This document shows positions 7,331-16,093 of a stretch of 64,000 nt of DNA, piece after piece (within the stretch, counting starts at the first letter, position 1; each line of letters starts with the position of its first letter). Below the pieces are notes generated by a model that was not told the DNA's origin, searched no databases, and was given only the letters and a program-made list of their open reading frames with translations. Where the stretch lies: positions 1 through 64,000 of the forward strand of contig CAZDDI010000014.1 of NCBI GenBank assembly GCA_964504195.1, given 5' to 3'. This stretch comes from CAZDDI01 sp964504195 (GTDB lineage: Bacteria; Chloroflexota; Anaerolineae; B4-G1; SLSP01). A program made the position numbers and the translations under genes.

Positions 7331-8068
7331 ATGAGGGTGGCGTTGCTTGCCGATATTCACGCTAACTTACCGGCGTTGCGCGCCGTGCTAGCCCACTCGC
7401 GACGTTACAAGGCCGAGGCCGCCTGGAACATGGGCGATTCGGTCGGGTACGGGCCATTCCCCAACGAAACGCTCGATCATCTTCGGGCGCAGGGTGTGTT
7501 GAGCATTCTTGGCGATTACGATAACAAAGTGCTAAACTTTGTGCGCAAGGAGAGCAAGTGGCGCAAGAAGAAACACCCGGAGAAAATCATCGCGTTCAAA
7601 TGGGCATACCAGACACTCACGCCCGATAACCGCCTCTACTTACGCAGCCTCAGCTGGACACAACGCTTTGAAGCAGAAGGGTATCGCATTTTACTGGTAC
7701 ATGGTCGCCCTGACGCCCCTGCCGAATATCTCGATCCTCACGCCGCAGACGAGCAACTACACACAATGGCGGAGCAAGCCCAAGCCGACATCATCATCTG
7801 CGGGCATTCCCACACGCCCTTCGCACGAGAGATCGGCGGAGCGTGGATCATCAACCCCGGCAGCGTGGGACGCCCCGATGATGGCGATCCGCGCGCCGGC
7901 TACACCCTGCTCACTTTTCGCCCAGGACAAGTAACCGCCCGCTACTACCGCATCCCCTATAACGTGACGCGGGTCGTAAGCGCGCTGGAGCGCCACGGGT
8001 TACCTGCAACCTTCGCGCGGATGTTCACTGAAGGCCGCAACCTCGATACGATCCACAAAATGCACTGA
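7331..8068 (+). CDS. YfcE-type calcineurin-like metallophosphoesterase
   Basis: This 245-residue protein has the binuclear-metal phosphoesterase motifs in order: DIHAN (8-12), GDSVGYG, GDYD with the metal Asp and Asn region, VHG, GHSHTPF and NPGSVGRP. The last two are hallmarks of the YfcE/MJ0936 family, which hydrolyses phosphodiesters. GGAGGG precedes the ATG. It is co-transcribed with ppk1 by position and stops before a strong shared terminator. Its natural substrate is unknown; phosphate or polyphosphate turnover would fit but is inference. Confidence 0.88.
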   Translation: MRVALLADIHANLPALRAVLAHSRRYKAEAAWNMGDSVGYGPFPNETLDHLRAQGVLSILGDYDNKVLNFVRKESKWRKKKHPEKIIAFKWAYQTLTPDNRLYLRSLSWTQRFEAEGYRILLVHGRPDAPAEYLDPHAADEQLHTMAEQAQADIIICGHSHTPFAREIGGAWIINPGSVGRPDDGDPRAGYTLLTFRPGQVTARYYRIPYNVTRVVSALERHGLPATFARMFTEGRNLDTIHKMH

Positions 8069-8083
8069 ACACAACAACGCCGC

Positions 8084-8119
8084 AGCCAAAGCGGGGAGCC
8101 GGAGCTCCCCGCTTTGGCT
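8084..8119. terminator. Bidirectional terminator between convergent genes
   Basis: A perfect 16-bp stem (8084-8099 / 8104-8119) closed by the tetraloop CGGA lies between the ends of the ppk1 operon (plus) and adk (minus). Its AAA/TTT shoulders within the stem suit both directions. Confidence 0.85.
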
Positions 8120-8133
8120 ATGCGTACTGACCC

Positions 8134-8799
8134 TCAGCTAAAATCTGCCACTGCCGCTGTAAGAGCCGCCGTGACTTCATCAATGGCCCGGTTCCCCGCG
8201 ATGTCTACCAGCACGCCCTGCTGACGATAGTAATCAATCAACGGACTGGTCTGCTGATGGTAGACGGATAACCGCTTGCGCACGGTCTCAGGCTGGTCAT
8301 CGTCCCGCTGATAGAGCTCGCCCCCATCCCGGTCGCACACATCTGGCTGTGCGGGTGGATTATACAGAATGTGATACGATTCACCGCAAGCGCGGCAAAT
8401 ACGCCGCCCACTCACCCGCTCGACAAGCGACGCATCGGGAACCTGAATATTGAGCACCCGATCAATGCCCCGACCCTGCTCTGCCAACGCCGCATCCAAC
8501 GCCTCCGCCTGCGCAATGGTGCGCGGGAAGCCATCCAACAGCGCACCACCCGCGCAATCGGGACGGGTCAGACGATCCATCACCATCGCAATAGTGAGCG
8601 CATCGGGCACGAGCTCGCCCCGATCCATGTACGTCTTCGCCTCTTGCCCCAACGCCGTGTTGTGCTTGAGGTTTTCACGGAACAGGTCGCCGCTGGCAAC
8701 ATGTGCCAATTGCAACATATCCTTGAGCCGCACCGCCTGGGTGCCTTTGCCCGAAGCTGGCGGGCCAAGAAGAATGATGTATTTGGGTTTGTGTGACAT
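8134..8799 (-). CDS. adk: Adenylate kinase
   Basis: This 221-residue enzyme interconverts ATP, ADP and AMP. The P-loop is GPPASGKGTQ (about 12-21), the AMP-binding region includes DGFPRTIAQAEAL, and the LID is the long, zinc-binding type with CRAC ... CDRDG (three Cys and one Asp at the usual spacing), followed by DDQPETVRKRL. GAGGAG lies 8 nt before ATG 8799. Here it stands alone rather than between secY and infA as in ribosomal operons. It sits beside the polyphosphate genes, where it could link AMP/ADP to PPK-driven phosphate transfer (inference). Confidence 0.95.
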   Translation of the reverse strand: MSHKPKYIILLGPPASGKGTQAVRLKDMLQLAHVASGDLFRENLKHNTALGQEAKTYMDRGELVPDALTIAMVMDRLTRPDCAGGALLDGFPRTIAQAEALDAALAEQGRGIDRVLNIQVPDASLVERVSGRRICRACGESYHILYNPPAQPDVCDRDGGELYQRDDDQPETVRKRLSVYHQQTSPLIDYYRQQGVLVDIAGNRAIDEVTAALTAAVADFS

Positions 8800-8856
8800 A
8801 AACGTAACTCCTCTGGAAATCTCAAATCTACAAATCGCAAATCAAAACTAGCGTAA

Positions 8857-8876
8857 CGCGGAGCGGCTGCTCCGCG
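8857..8876 (-). terminator. GC-rich hairpin downstream of the CYTH-CHAD gene
   Basis: CGCGGAGC-GGCT-GCTCCGCG is a perfect 8-bp stem. On the minus strand it is followed by a moderately T-rich stretch. It may be a terminator or simply a dispersed palindrome. Confidence 0.4.
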
Positions 8877-8934
8877 CGCACGAACGGCGCATCTATGCGC
8901 TGACAATTCGCACTACAATTTCAGCCAACCTGAA

Positions 8935-10563
8935 TCACAACGCCGCACCGAGTTCTGTCACCATGCGTTTGAAGTCACGGCTTTGGAAACGCAACCAGAC
9001 TTCGGGGAAGGTCGCGGTCAAGTGTTCCTGCTCCGCCCGGCGTTCAGCCAGATAGCCGCCCCACCCCGGCACAGTAAGCGGCGCATACAGTACGTCGGGA
9101 TGCGCGCCCCAATGCCCTTCCGTGATGAACGCCGCCACCAGCTCTTGCGCTACGACAGCATCTTGAAGCGCGCCCAGGTGATCCTGCAAAACTTTGACAT
9201 CGGCGATTACCCGTGCTGCCTGCGAATCAAGCACTTCGCGCAAAAATTCACAGGTGTAACGCAAACGCTTAGCAGCGATGCGCAACTGATGCAACCGCTC
9301 TGTGGACGGGTCAGGGCCACGCACCCACTCATCATAGGCCAGCACCGCCGCCAGCGCCGTTGCAAGACACAACGGCGCAATATGCCGCACCCGATACGGA
9401 CACGGCATCCCGTCCGCATTGAAGGGGACCACCCGCCACAGCTCCGGCGCGCGTAAGTGCGCACCGAAGTCTGCCGTAAAACGCGCATAAGCTTTACTGT
9501 CCAGGTAAGCGAGCATGTCTGCACGCGCCGTCGCATGTTCGGCAGCCCAAGCGGTCAGCAAGGGTTCGGCATCTACCCGTGCCTCTGAGTCCAGACCCCC
9601 CAGGTAGGGCTGGAGATGCTCAGAGAATACATCCAAATCACGTACCTGGCCCAACACGCGCCCGGTTTTGCGCAACGCTTTAAGAAACGGGCGCAATGGC
9701 TCTATTTCGATGTACGGCCCAAAAACGTCCAACACCGCGCGCATCCGGCGCGTCGCCACCCGCATATCGTGCAACGCCTCGATGTTCTCGCCCGCGCGCG
9801 TATCCGGCTCGTGACGCAGCATCACCTGGAAATGGAAGAGCAAGAGCTTCCGCACCGCCTCCGGCAACGAGTCATCAAGCAACACACCAGGATTGGCCGC
9901 TTGCGCGCTATTGTCTGGCATAGAAGCCGGAATCACAACAACCTGCTCCGCATTCAAGAAATCCAACGCCACGGCCAGCTTGGAACGTGGTTCGGGAACC
10001 ACCAGCCAGTCTTGACGAAGATGCTCCACTACGCGATGCAGATCCGAAGGCTGGCCCTCAGACACCAGTTCCACTTCAAAGAGCAGATAGGTCTGTGCGC
10101 GCCCCTCGGCAGTCATCTGTACCCGATCCAGGCTGGACTCAGCCACGACGCGCTCCCCATCACTCAGCAGGCGCACAAAACGCACCTGGCGCAAGGTCGC
10201 CACGGGCAAAAGCGGCGCTGCGCCGCAGATGTCCAACACCCGCGCACGCACCGGGCCTTCCGGCCAGGTTTCCGGTACACCAGCTTCCGAAAGGTATTGC
10301 TCCAACTCCTCGCGGTGATGGATTACGCCCCCGCTCCCGGCCAACGACTTGAGCGCCACAATGATCTCATCATCCTGCACACGCAAGCGACAAGCATACC
10401 CGGCAGCACGCAGATTATGCGCCGCAGTATCAAGATAAGTATCCTGCACCTGAAGCATCCGTCCCAACGAGAGCACAAAGCCGGCCAAGGTTTCAGCATC
10501 TAACAATTGCTGAAACGTCGCCAGATCGGGAATGCTGAATTTCGCTTCGATTTCCACCGCCAT
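8935..10563 (-). CDS. CYTH-CHAD domain protein (polyphosphate-associated)
   Basis: This 542-residue protein has an N-terminal CYTH triphosphate tunnel domain (VEIEAKFSIPD at 3-13, later LVALKSL and FEVEL strands). A C-terminal CHAD domain (about 245-530) follows, with the two helical signatures LHDMRVATRRMRAVL and LHQLRIAAKRLRYTCEFL. CYTH domains bind or hydrolyse triphosphate-containing compounds; CHAD domains bind inorganic polyphosphate through conserved basic and His residues, present here. The ATG at 10563 is chosen because GGGGGAG precedes it and the CYTH motif begins at once. Location near ppk1, ppgK and adk fits a polyphosphate role. Downstream, adk follows by 135 bp. Confidence 0.92.
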   Translation of the reverse strand: MAVEIEAKFSIPDLATFQQLLDAETLAGFVLSLGRMLQVQDTYLDTAAHNLRAAGYACRLRVQDDEIIVALKSLAGSGGVIHHREELEQYLSEAGVPETWPEGPVRARVLDICGAAPLLPVATLRQVRFVRLLSDGERVVAESSLDRVQMTAEGRAQTYLLFEVELVSEGQPSDLHRVVEHLRQDWLVVPEPRSKLAVALDFLNAEQVVVIPASMPDNSAQAANPGVLLDDSLPEAVRKLLLFHFQVMLRHEPDTRAGENIEALHDMRVATRRMRAVLDVFGPYIEIEPLRPFLKALRKTGRVLGQVRDLDVFSEHLQPYLGGLDSEARVDAEPLLTAWAAEHATARADMLAYLDSKAYARFTADFGAHLRAPELWRVVPFNADGMPCPYRVRHIAPLCLATALAAVLAYDEWVRGPDPSTERLHQLRIAAKRLRYTCEFLREVLDSQAARVIADVKVLQDHLGALQDAVVAQELVAAFITEGHWGAHPDVLYAPLTVPGWGGYLAERRAEQEHLTATFPEVWLRFQSRDFKRMVTELGAAL

Positions 10564-10650
10564 CGAGCCAACTCTCCCCCGCTCAAAGACATTTTTGTCG
10601 CAGAGAACACAAAGAACACAACGCGAACCGAAAATTTTCTTCCGGTTCAA

Positions 10651-10694
10651 TTAAAACCTCCCTGCGAAGGTTAAGGTGTCCCTTCGCAAGGAGG
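10651..10694 (-). terminator. Rho-independent terminator of the NfeD-flotillin transcript
   Basis: A 14-bp stem with one mismatch (10657-10670 / 10681-10694) and a 10-nt loop is followed on the minus strand by TTTTAATT. It sits 13 bp after the flotillin stop. Confidence 0.78.
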
Positions 10695-10706
10695 CACTCT
10701 CGGTTT

Positions 10707-12110
10707 TCAGGCAGTGACTGCCTCCTCTGGTGCCGGCGGCACAACTGGCGCGACCGCGTCTGGGCGGATAGCGAGCAAATCAGGCAACGTCATCCCGGCA
10801 GTCTCGAAAAGTGACTGCAAGGGGGGCAACGACTTGAGCATCCCCGCGAGGAAGCTAGCCGTGGTGGGCGTACCTGAAGCCGCACCGGTGTCCCATACGG
10901 TGACATTGTCTATCTGCAAGTTCTTGACCGCTTCTACCTGAAGGGCTACCAGCTCGGGCAGTTTCTCGGTGATGAGCAGCATCGCCGCCTGTGAGGGATC
11001 GCCGCCTGCCGAAGCAACGATAGCCGCCAGACCCTCGGCCTGCTTGGTGAGCAATTCCCGATTACCACGCGCTTCAGCATCCAACCGTGCAAACAGCGCG
11101 TCAGCTTGACCTTTAGCCTCACGGCGCAACCGCTCGGCAACAGCATCGGCCTCCAACTGTATGCGCTGCTTGGCGATTTCCGCCGCGATGATAATATCGG
11201 CCTGCTGCGTAGCACGCTCGCGCTCAGCGCGCTGCATTTCAGCCTGCCGCTCAGCCTGGTACGCCTCTTCAAGCGCCTTGGCCGATTGCACCTTTTCTGC
11301 CGCCGTACCTAACCGCTCAGCTTCAGCCTCTTTATCACGCCGGTTAGCATCAGAATTGGCAACTTCAATCTTTGCCGTGTTCTCACCATGCACCGCCGCC
11401 GCGTTAGCCGCCGCAACCTGAATACGCTGCTCGCGCTCGGCTTCAGCCTTGCCGATTTCACCATCGCGGGTCTGCACAGCCACCTGGCGCATCGCCTCAT
11501 TGACAGCGCGCGCAGCAGCCTCGCGGCCCAACGACGTGATGTACTGCGATTCGTCGGTAATATCCTTAACATTCACATTGATGAGGCGCAAACCAATCTT
11601 CTTAAGCTCCACCTCAACGCCGCTCATGATTTTCTCGACAAATTTATCCCGGTTGGAAATGATCTCTTCGATGTCCATCGTAGCAATCACCACACGGGTC
11701 TGACCGAAGATGATGTCTTCCGCGATACGGCGGACTTCCTCGCGCGGCAGCCCCAACAACCGCTCCGCCGCGTTCTCCATAATGCCCTGCTCTGTGGAGA
11801 TACCCACCGTGAACGTCGAAGGCACATCAATGCGGATATTCTGTTGCGAAAGCGCCCCGCGCAAGTCAATATCCATCGTAATCGGTTTCAAATCCAGGTA
11901 TTGAAAGTCCTGAATTACCGGTAGGACAAATGCCGCGCCACCGTGTAAACAGTGTGAGGAACGTCTGCCGCCCGGGCCAGCCCCGACCTTACCATAGATG
12001 ACCAAAATACGATCCGGGGGACAGCGTTTGTAGCGACTGAGCAGCGCTACCGCTGTTGCAAAAACCACAAAAGCCAATGCCAACACCAGAAACAACCATT
12101 CCATACCCAT
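10707..12110 (-). CDS. Flotillin-like SPFH protein
   Basis: This 467-residue protein has one N-terminal membrane segment (about 4-24), an SPFH/band-7 domain (about 30-200, including LRLINVNVKDITD), then a long Ala/Glu/Arg-rich coiled coil (about 205-360: EREQRIQVAAANAAA, AEAERLGTAAEKVQ) and a hydrophobic C-terminal region. Bacterial flotillins assemble in ordered membrane microdomains and scaffold other membrane proteins. GGAGG lies before ATG 12110. The gene follows NfeD by 78 bp, the standard pairing seen with YuaF-FloT. The terminator just downstream marks it as the last gene of this run. Confidence 0.9.
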   Translation of the reverse strand: MGMEWLFLVLALAFVVFATAVALLSRYKRCPPDRILVIYGKVGAGPGGRRSSHCLHGGAAFVLPVIQDFQYLDLKPITMDIDLRGALSQQNIRIDVPSTFTVGISTEQGIMENAAERLLGLPREEVRRIAEDIIFGQTRVVIATMDIEEIISNRDKFVEKIMSGVEVELKKIGLRLINVNVKDITDESQYITSLGREAAARAVNEAMRQVAVQTRDGEIGKAEAEREQRIQVAAANAAAVHGENTAKIEVANSDANRRDKEAEAERLGTAAEKVQSAKALEEAYQAERQAEMQRAERERATQQADIIIAAEIAKQRIQLEADAVAERLRREAKGQADALFARLDAEARGNRELLTKQAEGLAAIVASAGGDPSQAAMLLITEKLPELVALQVEAVKNLQIDNVTVWDTGAASGTPTTASFLAGMLKSLPPLQSLFETAGMTLPDLLAIRPDAVAPVVPPAPEEAVTA

Positions 12111-12188
12111 CGTTTACCTCCGTAAAATTAGCAAATCAGGAATCGCCTGGCATTATAAAGCACAGTAACATCGCGCAAACAGCCCCAG

Positions 12189-12806
12189 CTACACCTCAAG
12201 CCGTCGTACCACCAGGGTATCCTGATTGAACAACTTGACCACGCTAATCTGCATGCCTGTGGGCAACGCCTGGGGTTCATCGGTCACAGCTGCCAGCTCA
12301 CGTAAGCGGCCCTGCACCACCACCTGCACATACCCACTGCCCTCCCCCGCTGCCGGAATCGGCACATACACAGTCCCGGTCTGACCCACCGCGTTGACGA
12401 TTTCGATGTTACCAATATCGCTAAAACGATAGATAGTCCGCATGACCCAGTAAACAACACCCATAAAGCACAACCCAACAAAAAATGCCCCTAATACCAC
12501 CAGAGCTCCAGGCAAGTCACTCCGCGCCAGAATAACACCGCTCCAACCAAACCCGACAAAGAAAGCCAAAACCGTGCGGATCGAAATGATGCCCAACCCG
12601 GAAGTGTCTATATCTTCATCAAGAATGCTGGCTAAATCCATCGGTGCGTCGTCTGGCAAGTCTACGCCCATATCTCCGGGCATATCGTCCTCATCCAATC
12701 CCATGAGATTGAGGACAAACTGCACAATCAACACGGCTGATGACAAAACCGCCACAAGATAAAAAATTTGCTGCATCAACTCAAGGGATGTCCACCAATC
12801 TGCCAT
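12189..12806 (-). CDS. NfeD-like (YuaF-type) membrane protein
   Basis: This 205-residue protein has an N-terminal membrane segment (about 9-32), an acidic loop rich in Asp, two or three further membrane segments (about 75-125) and a C-terminal beta-barrel-like soluble domain (NAVGQTGTVYVPIP ... VVVQGRLREL). This is the OB-fold NfeD domain that partners with flotillins. AAGGAG lies before the ATG. Its start overlaps the end of the ABC permease gene by 26 bp, tying the flotillin pair to the transporter operon. Confidence 0.82.
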   Translation of the reverse strand: MADWWTSLELMQQIFYLVAVLSSAVLIVQFVLNLMGLDEDDMPGDMGVDLPDDAPMDLASILDEDIDTSGLGIISIRTVLAFFVGFGWSGVILARSDLPGALVVLGAFFVGLCFMGVVYWVMRTIYRFSDIGNIEIVNAVGQTGTVYVPIPAAGEGSGYVQVVVQGRLRELAAVTDEPQALPTGMQISVVKLFNQDTLVVRRLEV

Positions 12807-13446
12807 AGCACTCCTTCCCCTCCTTTATAGTTGTGTAACTCACTAGACGTTCGAGGGCGCGCAAACCGGCATTAGCAGCCCAAGCCAACGCCGCGACGCT
12901 AAGCGCGCCGGCCCAGATTTTATCAGTGCGCCCAGACTGCGAGATACCCTCGAAGAGCAACTGCCCCAGGCCCCCCGCGCCAAACTTCGCGCCGATTGCC
13001 GCGATTGCCAACGCCGTCACCAGCGCGATCCGTTCGCCCGCCAGCATCACGGGCAACGCGAGCGGGATATGAACGCGGCGCCACACCTGCCACACGCTCA
13101 TCCCCATCGCCCGCGCCGCTTCGAGGATGGCGGTATCCACGCCCCGCAGGCCCGCCACGAAGTTGCGAACCAAAATGACCTGCATATACAGCACCAAAGC
13201 CGCGATGACGGCTCTAGCGTTGAGGCCGAAAACCGGAATCAACAAAATGATCAGGGCGATGCTGGGCACGGTATAGAGCGCACCTAGCACACCCAGCAAC
13301 GCCACACCGAAACGCGGATGCCGCACGGCTAACAAACTCAGCGGCAATGCCACGAGCGTCGCCAGCAACGCTGCGCTTCCCACAATAGTCACATGCTCCA
13401 GCAAGAGCCGCAGCACGATGCCGGGATACGCCAGGATGTAGCTCAC
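12781..13446 (-). CDS. Osmoprotectant-type ABC transporter permease (OpuBB/OpuBD-like)
   Basis: This 221-residue integral membrane subunit has about five membrane segments and the permease-ATPase coupling loop EAARAMGMSVWQVWRRV ... IPLALP, typical of glycine-betaine/choline importers. The opening segment IVGSAALLATLVALPLSLLAV and the LYTVPSIALIILLIP stretch match the OpuB family. The start is GTG at 13446, overlapping the ATPase stop (GTGA), with GGGGAG 8 nt upstream. It is one of two permeases in the operon. The C-terminal tail is hydrophilic and slightly extended. Confidence 0.87.
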   Translation of the reverse strand: MSYILAYPGIVLRLLLEHVTIVGSAALLATLVALPLSLLAVRHPRFGVALLGVLGALYTVPSIALIILLIPVFGLNARAVIAALVLYMQVILVRNFVAGLRGVDTAILEAARAMGMSVWQVWRRVHIPLALPVMLAGERIALVTALAIAAIGAKFGAGGLGQLLFEGISQSGRTDKIWAGALSVAALAWAANAGLRALERLVSYTTIKEGKECYGRLVDIP

Positions 13447-14411
13447 GGCGACTTCTCCCCATGCAGCGCCCCGCGCAGCTGCTCCAATGTCAACCGGCCC
13501 TGGGACGCGCCATCCGCACCCAAAACCGTCAACGCGGAGACGTTGGCCTGTAACATGGCGGAAAGGGCTACCCGCAAATCGGCCTGCGCGGTGATGACCG
13601 GCACATCCCCCATATAGGCGCGCGACGGCAGCGGGGTCATCACCTGCGCCACACGCAGCAGGCTCAAACGACGCATCATATCGTCCGCACCCAGCAGCTC
13701 ACGCACAAAAGCATCGGCAGGATGCGCGAGCAGTTCGTAAGGCGTCGCCGCCTGCACCACACGCCCAGCACGCAACACCACAATTTTATCGGCCAGCCGT
13801 AATGCCTCATCTACGTCATGCGTGACGAAGAGAATCGTCTTGCGCAGGAGCTGTTGCAAGCGCTGCAACGCATCCTGCAACGCGCGGCGAATCATGGCAT
13901 CCAACGCGCCGAAGGGTTCGTCCATCAGCACGACCGCCGGATCGCCCGCCAGCGCACGCGCCACGCCTACCCGCTGCTGCTGCCCGCCGGAAAGCTGCGC
14001 CGGGTAACGGCTGCAATACTGCTCCGGGGGCAGTTCGACCAAGGCTAACAACTCATTGACCCGCGCACGGATAGCGTCCTCTGACCAACCCAACAGTTGC
14101 GGCACGACAGCGATGTTCTGCGCCACCGTGAGATGCGGGAACAGGCCCACCTGCTGGATCACATACCCGATTTGGCGGCGCAACGCCGTTGGCTCCAGCG
14201 TGCGGATATCCACCCCGTCCAGCTCGATGCGGCCCTGGCTCGGCTCGTACAACCGGTTGACCATCTTGAGCAGGGTGGTCTTGCCGCAGCCGGAAGGCCC
14301 GATCAGCGCGACCAGCGCCCCCGCAGGGACAGTAAACGTGCAGCTATCCACCACCGGAGGGCCGCCATCAACAAAAGTCTTGGAGACTTCCAGGAAACGT
14401 AAGGTGCTCAA
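13443..14411 (-). CDS. Osmoprotectant-type ABC transporter ATP-binding protein with a CBS-like tail
   Basis: This 322-residue ATPase has Walker A GPSGCGKTT (about 38-46), the Q-loop in YVIQQVGLFPHLTV, signature LSGGQQQRVGVARAL, Walker B VVLMDEPFGALD and the switch His in VTHDVDEAL. Residues 255-315 resemble a single CBS-type regulatory domain (VAQVMTPLPSRAYM ... SALTVLGADG), as in OpuA/ProV proteins that sense ionic strength. The start is TTG at 14411, overlapping the previous stop as TTGA. No better start exists before Walker A, so translational coupling is likely. Confidence 0.88.
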   Translation of the reverse strand: MSTLRFLEVSKTFVDGGPPVVDSCTFTVPAGALVALIGPSGCGKTTLLKMVNRLYEPSQGRIELDGVDIRTLEPTALRRQIGYVIQQVGLFPHLTVAQNIAVVPQLLGWSEDAIRARVNELLALVELPPEQYCSRYPAQLSGGQQQRVGVARALAGDPAVVLMDEPFGALDAMIRRALQDALQRLQQLLRKTILFVTHDVDEALRLADKIVVLRAGRVVQAATPYELLAHPADAFVRELLGADDMMRRLSLLRVAQVMTPLPSRAYMGDVPVITAQADLRVALSAMLQANVSALTVLGADGASQGRLTLEQLRGALHGEKSP

Positions 14412-15151
14412 GAGTGTTTTTCGCCCGTTTCTCTCAATAGGTCACCATCGAGAATAGAATGCAAACTGGAAGTGTCTAGCCCCTGCTGCAAATGCTGGAA
14501 AGCTCTGAGTAGCTTTGCAGTGGTCTCCGTCACGAAGCAGTCCATGTCTTCCGCCGCCAAGTAGATACCGGGCCGTTGTATGTACCAGGTCTCAACTTTA
14601 TCATCCGTTCTTTGATAAAATTCCTTGATATGACCCAGCTGCCGCGCAATGGCTTCTTGTGGCAAAAAATCCAGGAAGTCTCCGGCATAGTCGCCCGGCA
14701 GAAATACCCGCCAGAAAAGCGAATCGCGCTCGCTACGAACGTAGGCGAAATCAAGCCCATACCAATCACGTTTCACTTGCCAGATAAACTTGGGATCGGC
14801 CTCGAATTCAGCCGCGAAGCGTTGGCGTATGGGCTGGCCGATTTTCATACGCCACAGATTGTCTGTAAGCAAATGGAAGAAGTAGCCGAGCAGGAACGAA
14901 AAGCGTTGCGAGGAGGTCTCCCCCTGGCGCAGTAGGGCCAGGTATCGCCGGTAAAATTCAAGATCCCCACAACGGCGCGTAGCGTCCCAAACATGCGTTA
15001 CCTCAGATGGCGGGTCGAAATTTTCCCAATTGGCATCTGGGATGCCCGAATCCGGCGCGACGTTCCCGATAGCGAAATACGTCTCGTCCAGCCCCCCGAT
15101 TAGAGGCAGCAAACGCTCAGCCAGCCGCAGATGCACAATCCAAGTAGCCAT
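14408..15151 (-). CDS. Zinc-dependent phospholipase C-like protein
   Basis: This 247-residue soluble protein has motifs of the zinc-dependent phospholipase C/S1-P1 nuclease superfamily: an N-terminal HLRLAERLLP, then AIGNVAPDSG, THVWDATRR and LLGYFFHLLTDNLW, the His/Asp residues that ligate zinc. No signal peptide is visible, so it is probably cytoplasmic. ATG 15151 is preceded by GAGG. It lies between the binding-lipoprotein gene (19 bp upstream) and the ATPase gene (overlap), so it is co-translated with the transporter. A function in freeing choline-type headgroups would suit the context but is unproven. Confidence 0.7.
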   Translation of the reverse strand: MATWIVHLRLAERLLPLIGGLDETYFAIGNVAPDSGIPDANWENFDPPSEVTHVWDATRRCGDLEFYRRYLALLRQGETSSQRFSFLLGYFFHLLTDNLWRMKIGQPIRQRFAAEFEADPKFIWQVKRDWYGLDFAYVRSERDSLFWRVFLPGDYAGDFLDFLPQEAIARQLGHIKEFYQRTDDKVETWYIQRPGIYLAAEDMDCFVTETTAKLLRAFQHLQQGLDTSSLHSILDGDLLRETGEKHS

Positions 15152-15170
15152 CAACAGAACCTCACCAAAA

Positions 15171-16061
15171 TCACGGATGGATCAAGCCCACCTGGGTCAG
15201 GAATTCTTTGGCGACTTCGGATGGCTCGCGTTGGTAGCCGCTCACTTCATAGTTGAGGCGCTGCACCGTCTGATCGGTCAGATACGGGGGCAGCTGATTG
15301 AGCAGGCCCCGAATTTCAGGATGGGTGTCCAATAGTTCGGCCCGGAGCACCGGCGCAACCTGGTAAGGGGGAAACATGCCCTTGTCATCCTCCAACACGA
15401 TGAGGTTGAAGGCGCTAATCTCGCCATCCGTTCCAAAAGCCACCGCGACATCCGCCTGTCCGGCAGTGAGGGCCTGATAGCGCAGCCCCTTTTCCACCGG
15501 CAGGTATTGGCGCAGGGTGAAATCACCGTAGGTGCGCTGCAAACCCGGTAAGCCGTCCTCGCGTTGATCGAACTCCGGCGGGCCAACCATCACCAGCCCA
15601 CTGGCCTGCGCGACCATATCGGAAATGGTGCGGATTCCCAGCGCATCTGCGTGCTCCTGCGTCATCGCCAAGGCCTGTGTGTTGTTCATGGGGGCCGGAT
15701 CGAGCCAGAGCAGGTCGAATTGTACACGATAGCCTGCTTCTACCAGCCGGTAAACCTCAACCGGGTCGCTGTTGACCGGCAGCTTGAGCACGGTCAGCAG
15801 CCCGGTGCCGGTGTATTCGGGGTACAGGTGAATTTCGCCTTGCAGAATGGCGGCCTGCGCTACGGCAGTGCCAGCCAGGCCGAACTTGCGCTCAACGGGC
15901 AAGCCCGCATCTTCCAACAACAACGCATACATCTCACCGATCAAATACTGCTCAGTGAAGTCCTTAGAACCAACAACAATGGTCTCTACGCCGCGATTGC
16001 AGCCGAGCAGGAGCAGCACACCGCCCGCCAGCACACTCAAACGCCCTAGCCACTTCCACAT
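15171..16061 (-). CDS. Osmoprotectant-binding lipoprotein of the ABC transporter (OpuBC/OsmF-like)
   Basis: This 296-residue protein has a lipobox at the end of its signal peptide (GGVLLLLGC, Cys about 21). The domain starts with IVVGSKDFTEQYLIGEMYA, the signature of glycine-betaine/choline/carnitine binding proteins, followed by LYPEYTGTGLL and ALTAGQADVAVAFGTDGEI. The ATG at 16061 is chosen because GAGGAG lies 7 nt before it; an in-frame start 21 nt upstream has none. It captures substrate outside the membrane and passes it to the two permeases. The precise ligand cannot be told from sequence. Confidence 0.9.
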   Translation of the reverse strand: MWKWLGRLSVLAGGVLLLLGCNRGVETIVVGSKDFTEQYLIGEMYALLLEDAGLPVERKFGLAGTAVAQAAILQGEIHLYPEYTGTGLLTVLKLPVNSDPVEVYRLVEAGYRVQFDLLWLDPAPMNNTQALAMTQEHADALGIRTISDMVAQASGLVMVGPPEFDQREDGLPGLQRTYGDFTLRQYLPVEKGLRYQALTAGQADVAVAFGTDGEISAFNLIVLEDDKGMFPPYQVAPVLRAELLDTHPEIRGLLNQLPPYLTDQTVQRLNYEVSGYQREPSEVAKEFLTQVGLIHP

Positions 16062-16093
16062 CGTTTTTCTCCTCTCACACACCAGCTACAGTT

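Noticed and set aside
9616..10503. Open frame of 295 codons on the plus strand opposite CYTH-CHAD
   Set aside because: Antisense to a well-supported gene, with no domain and an odd composition.
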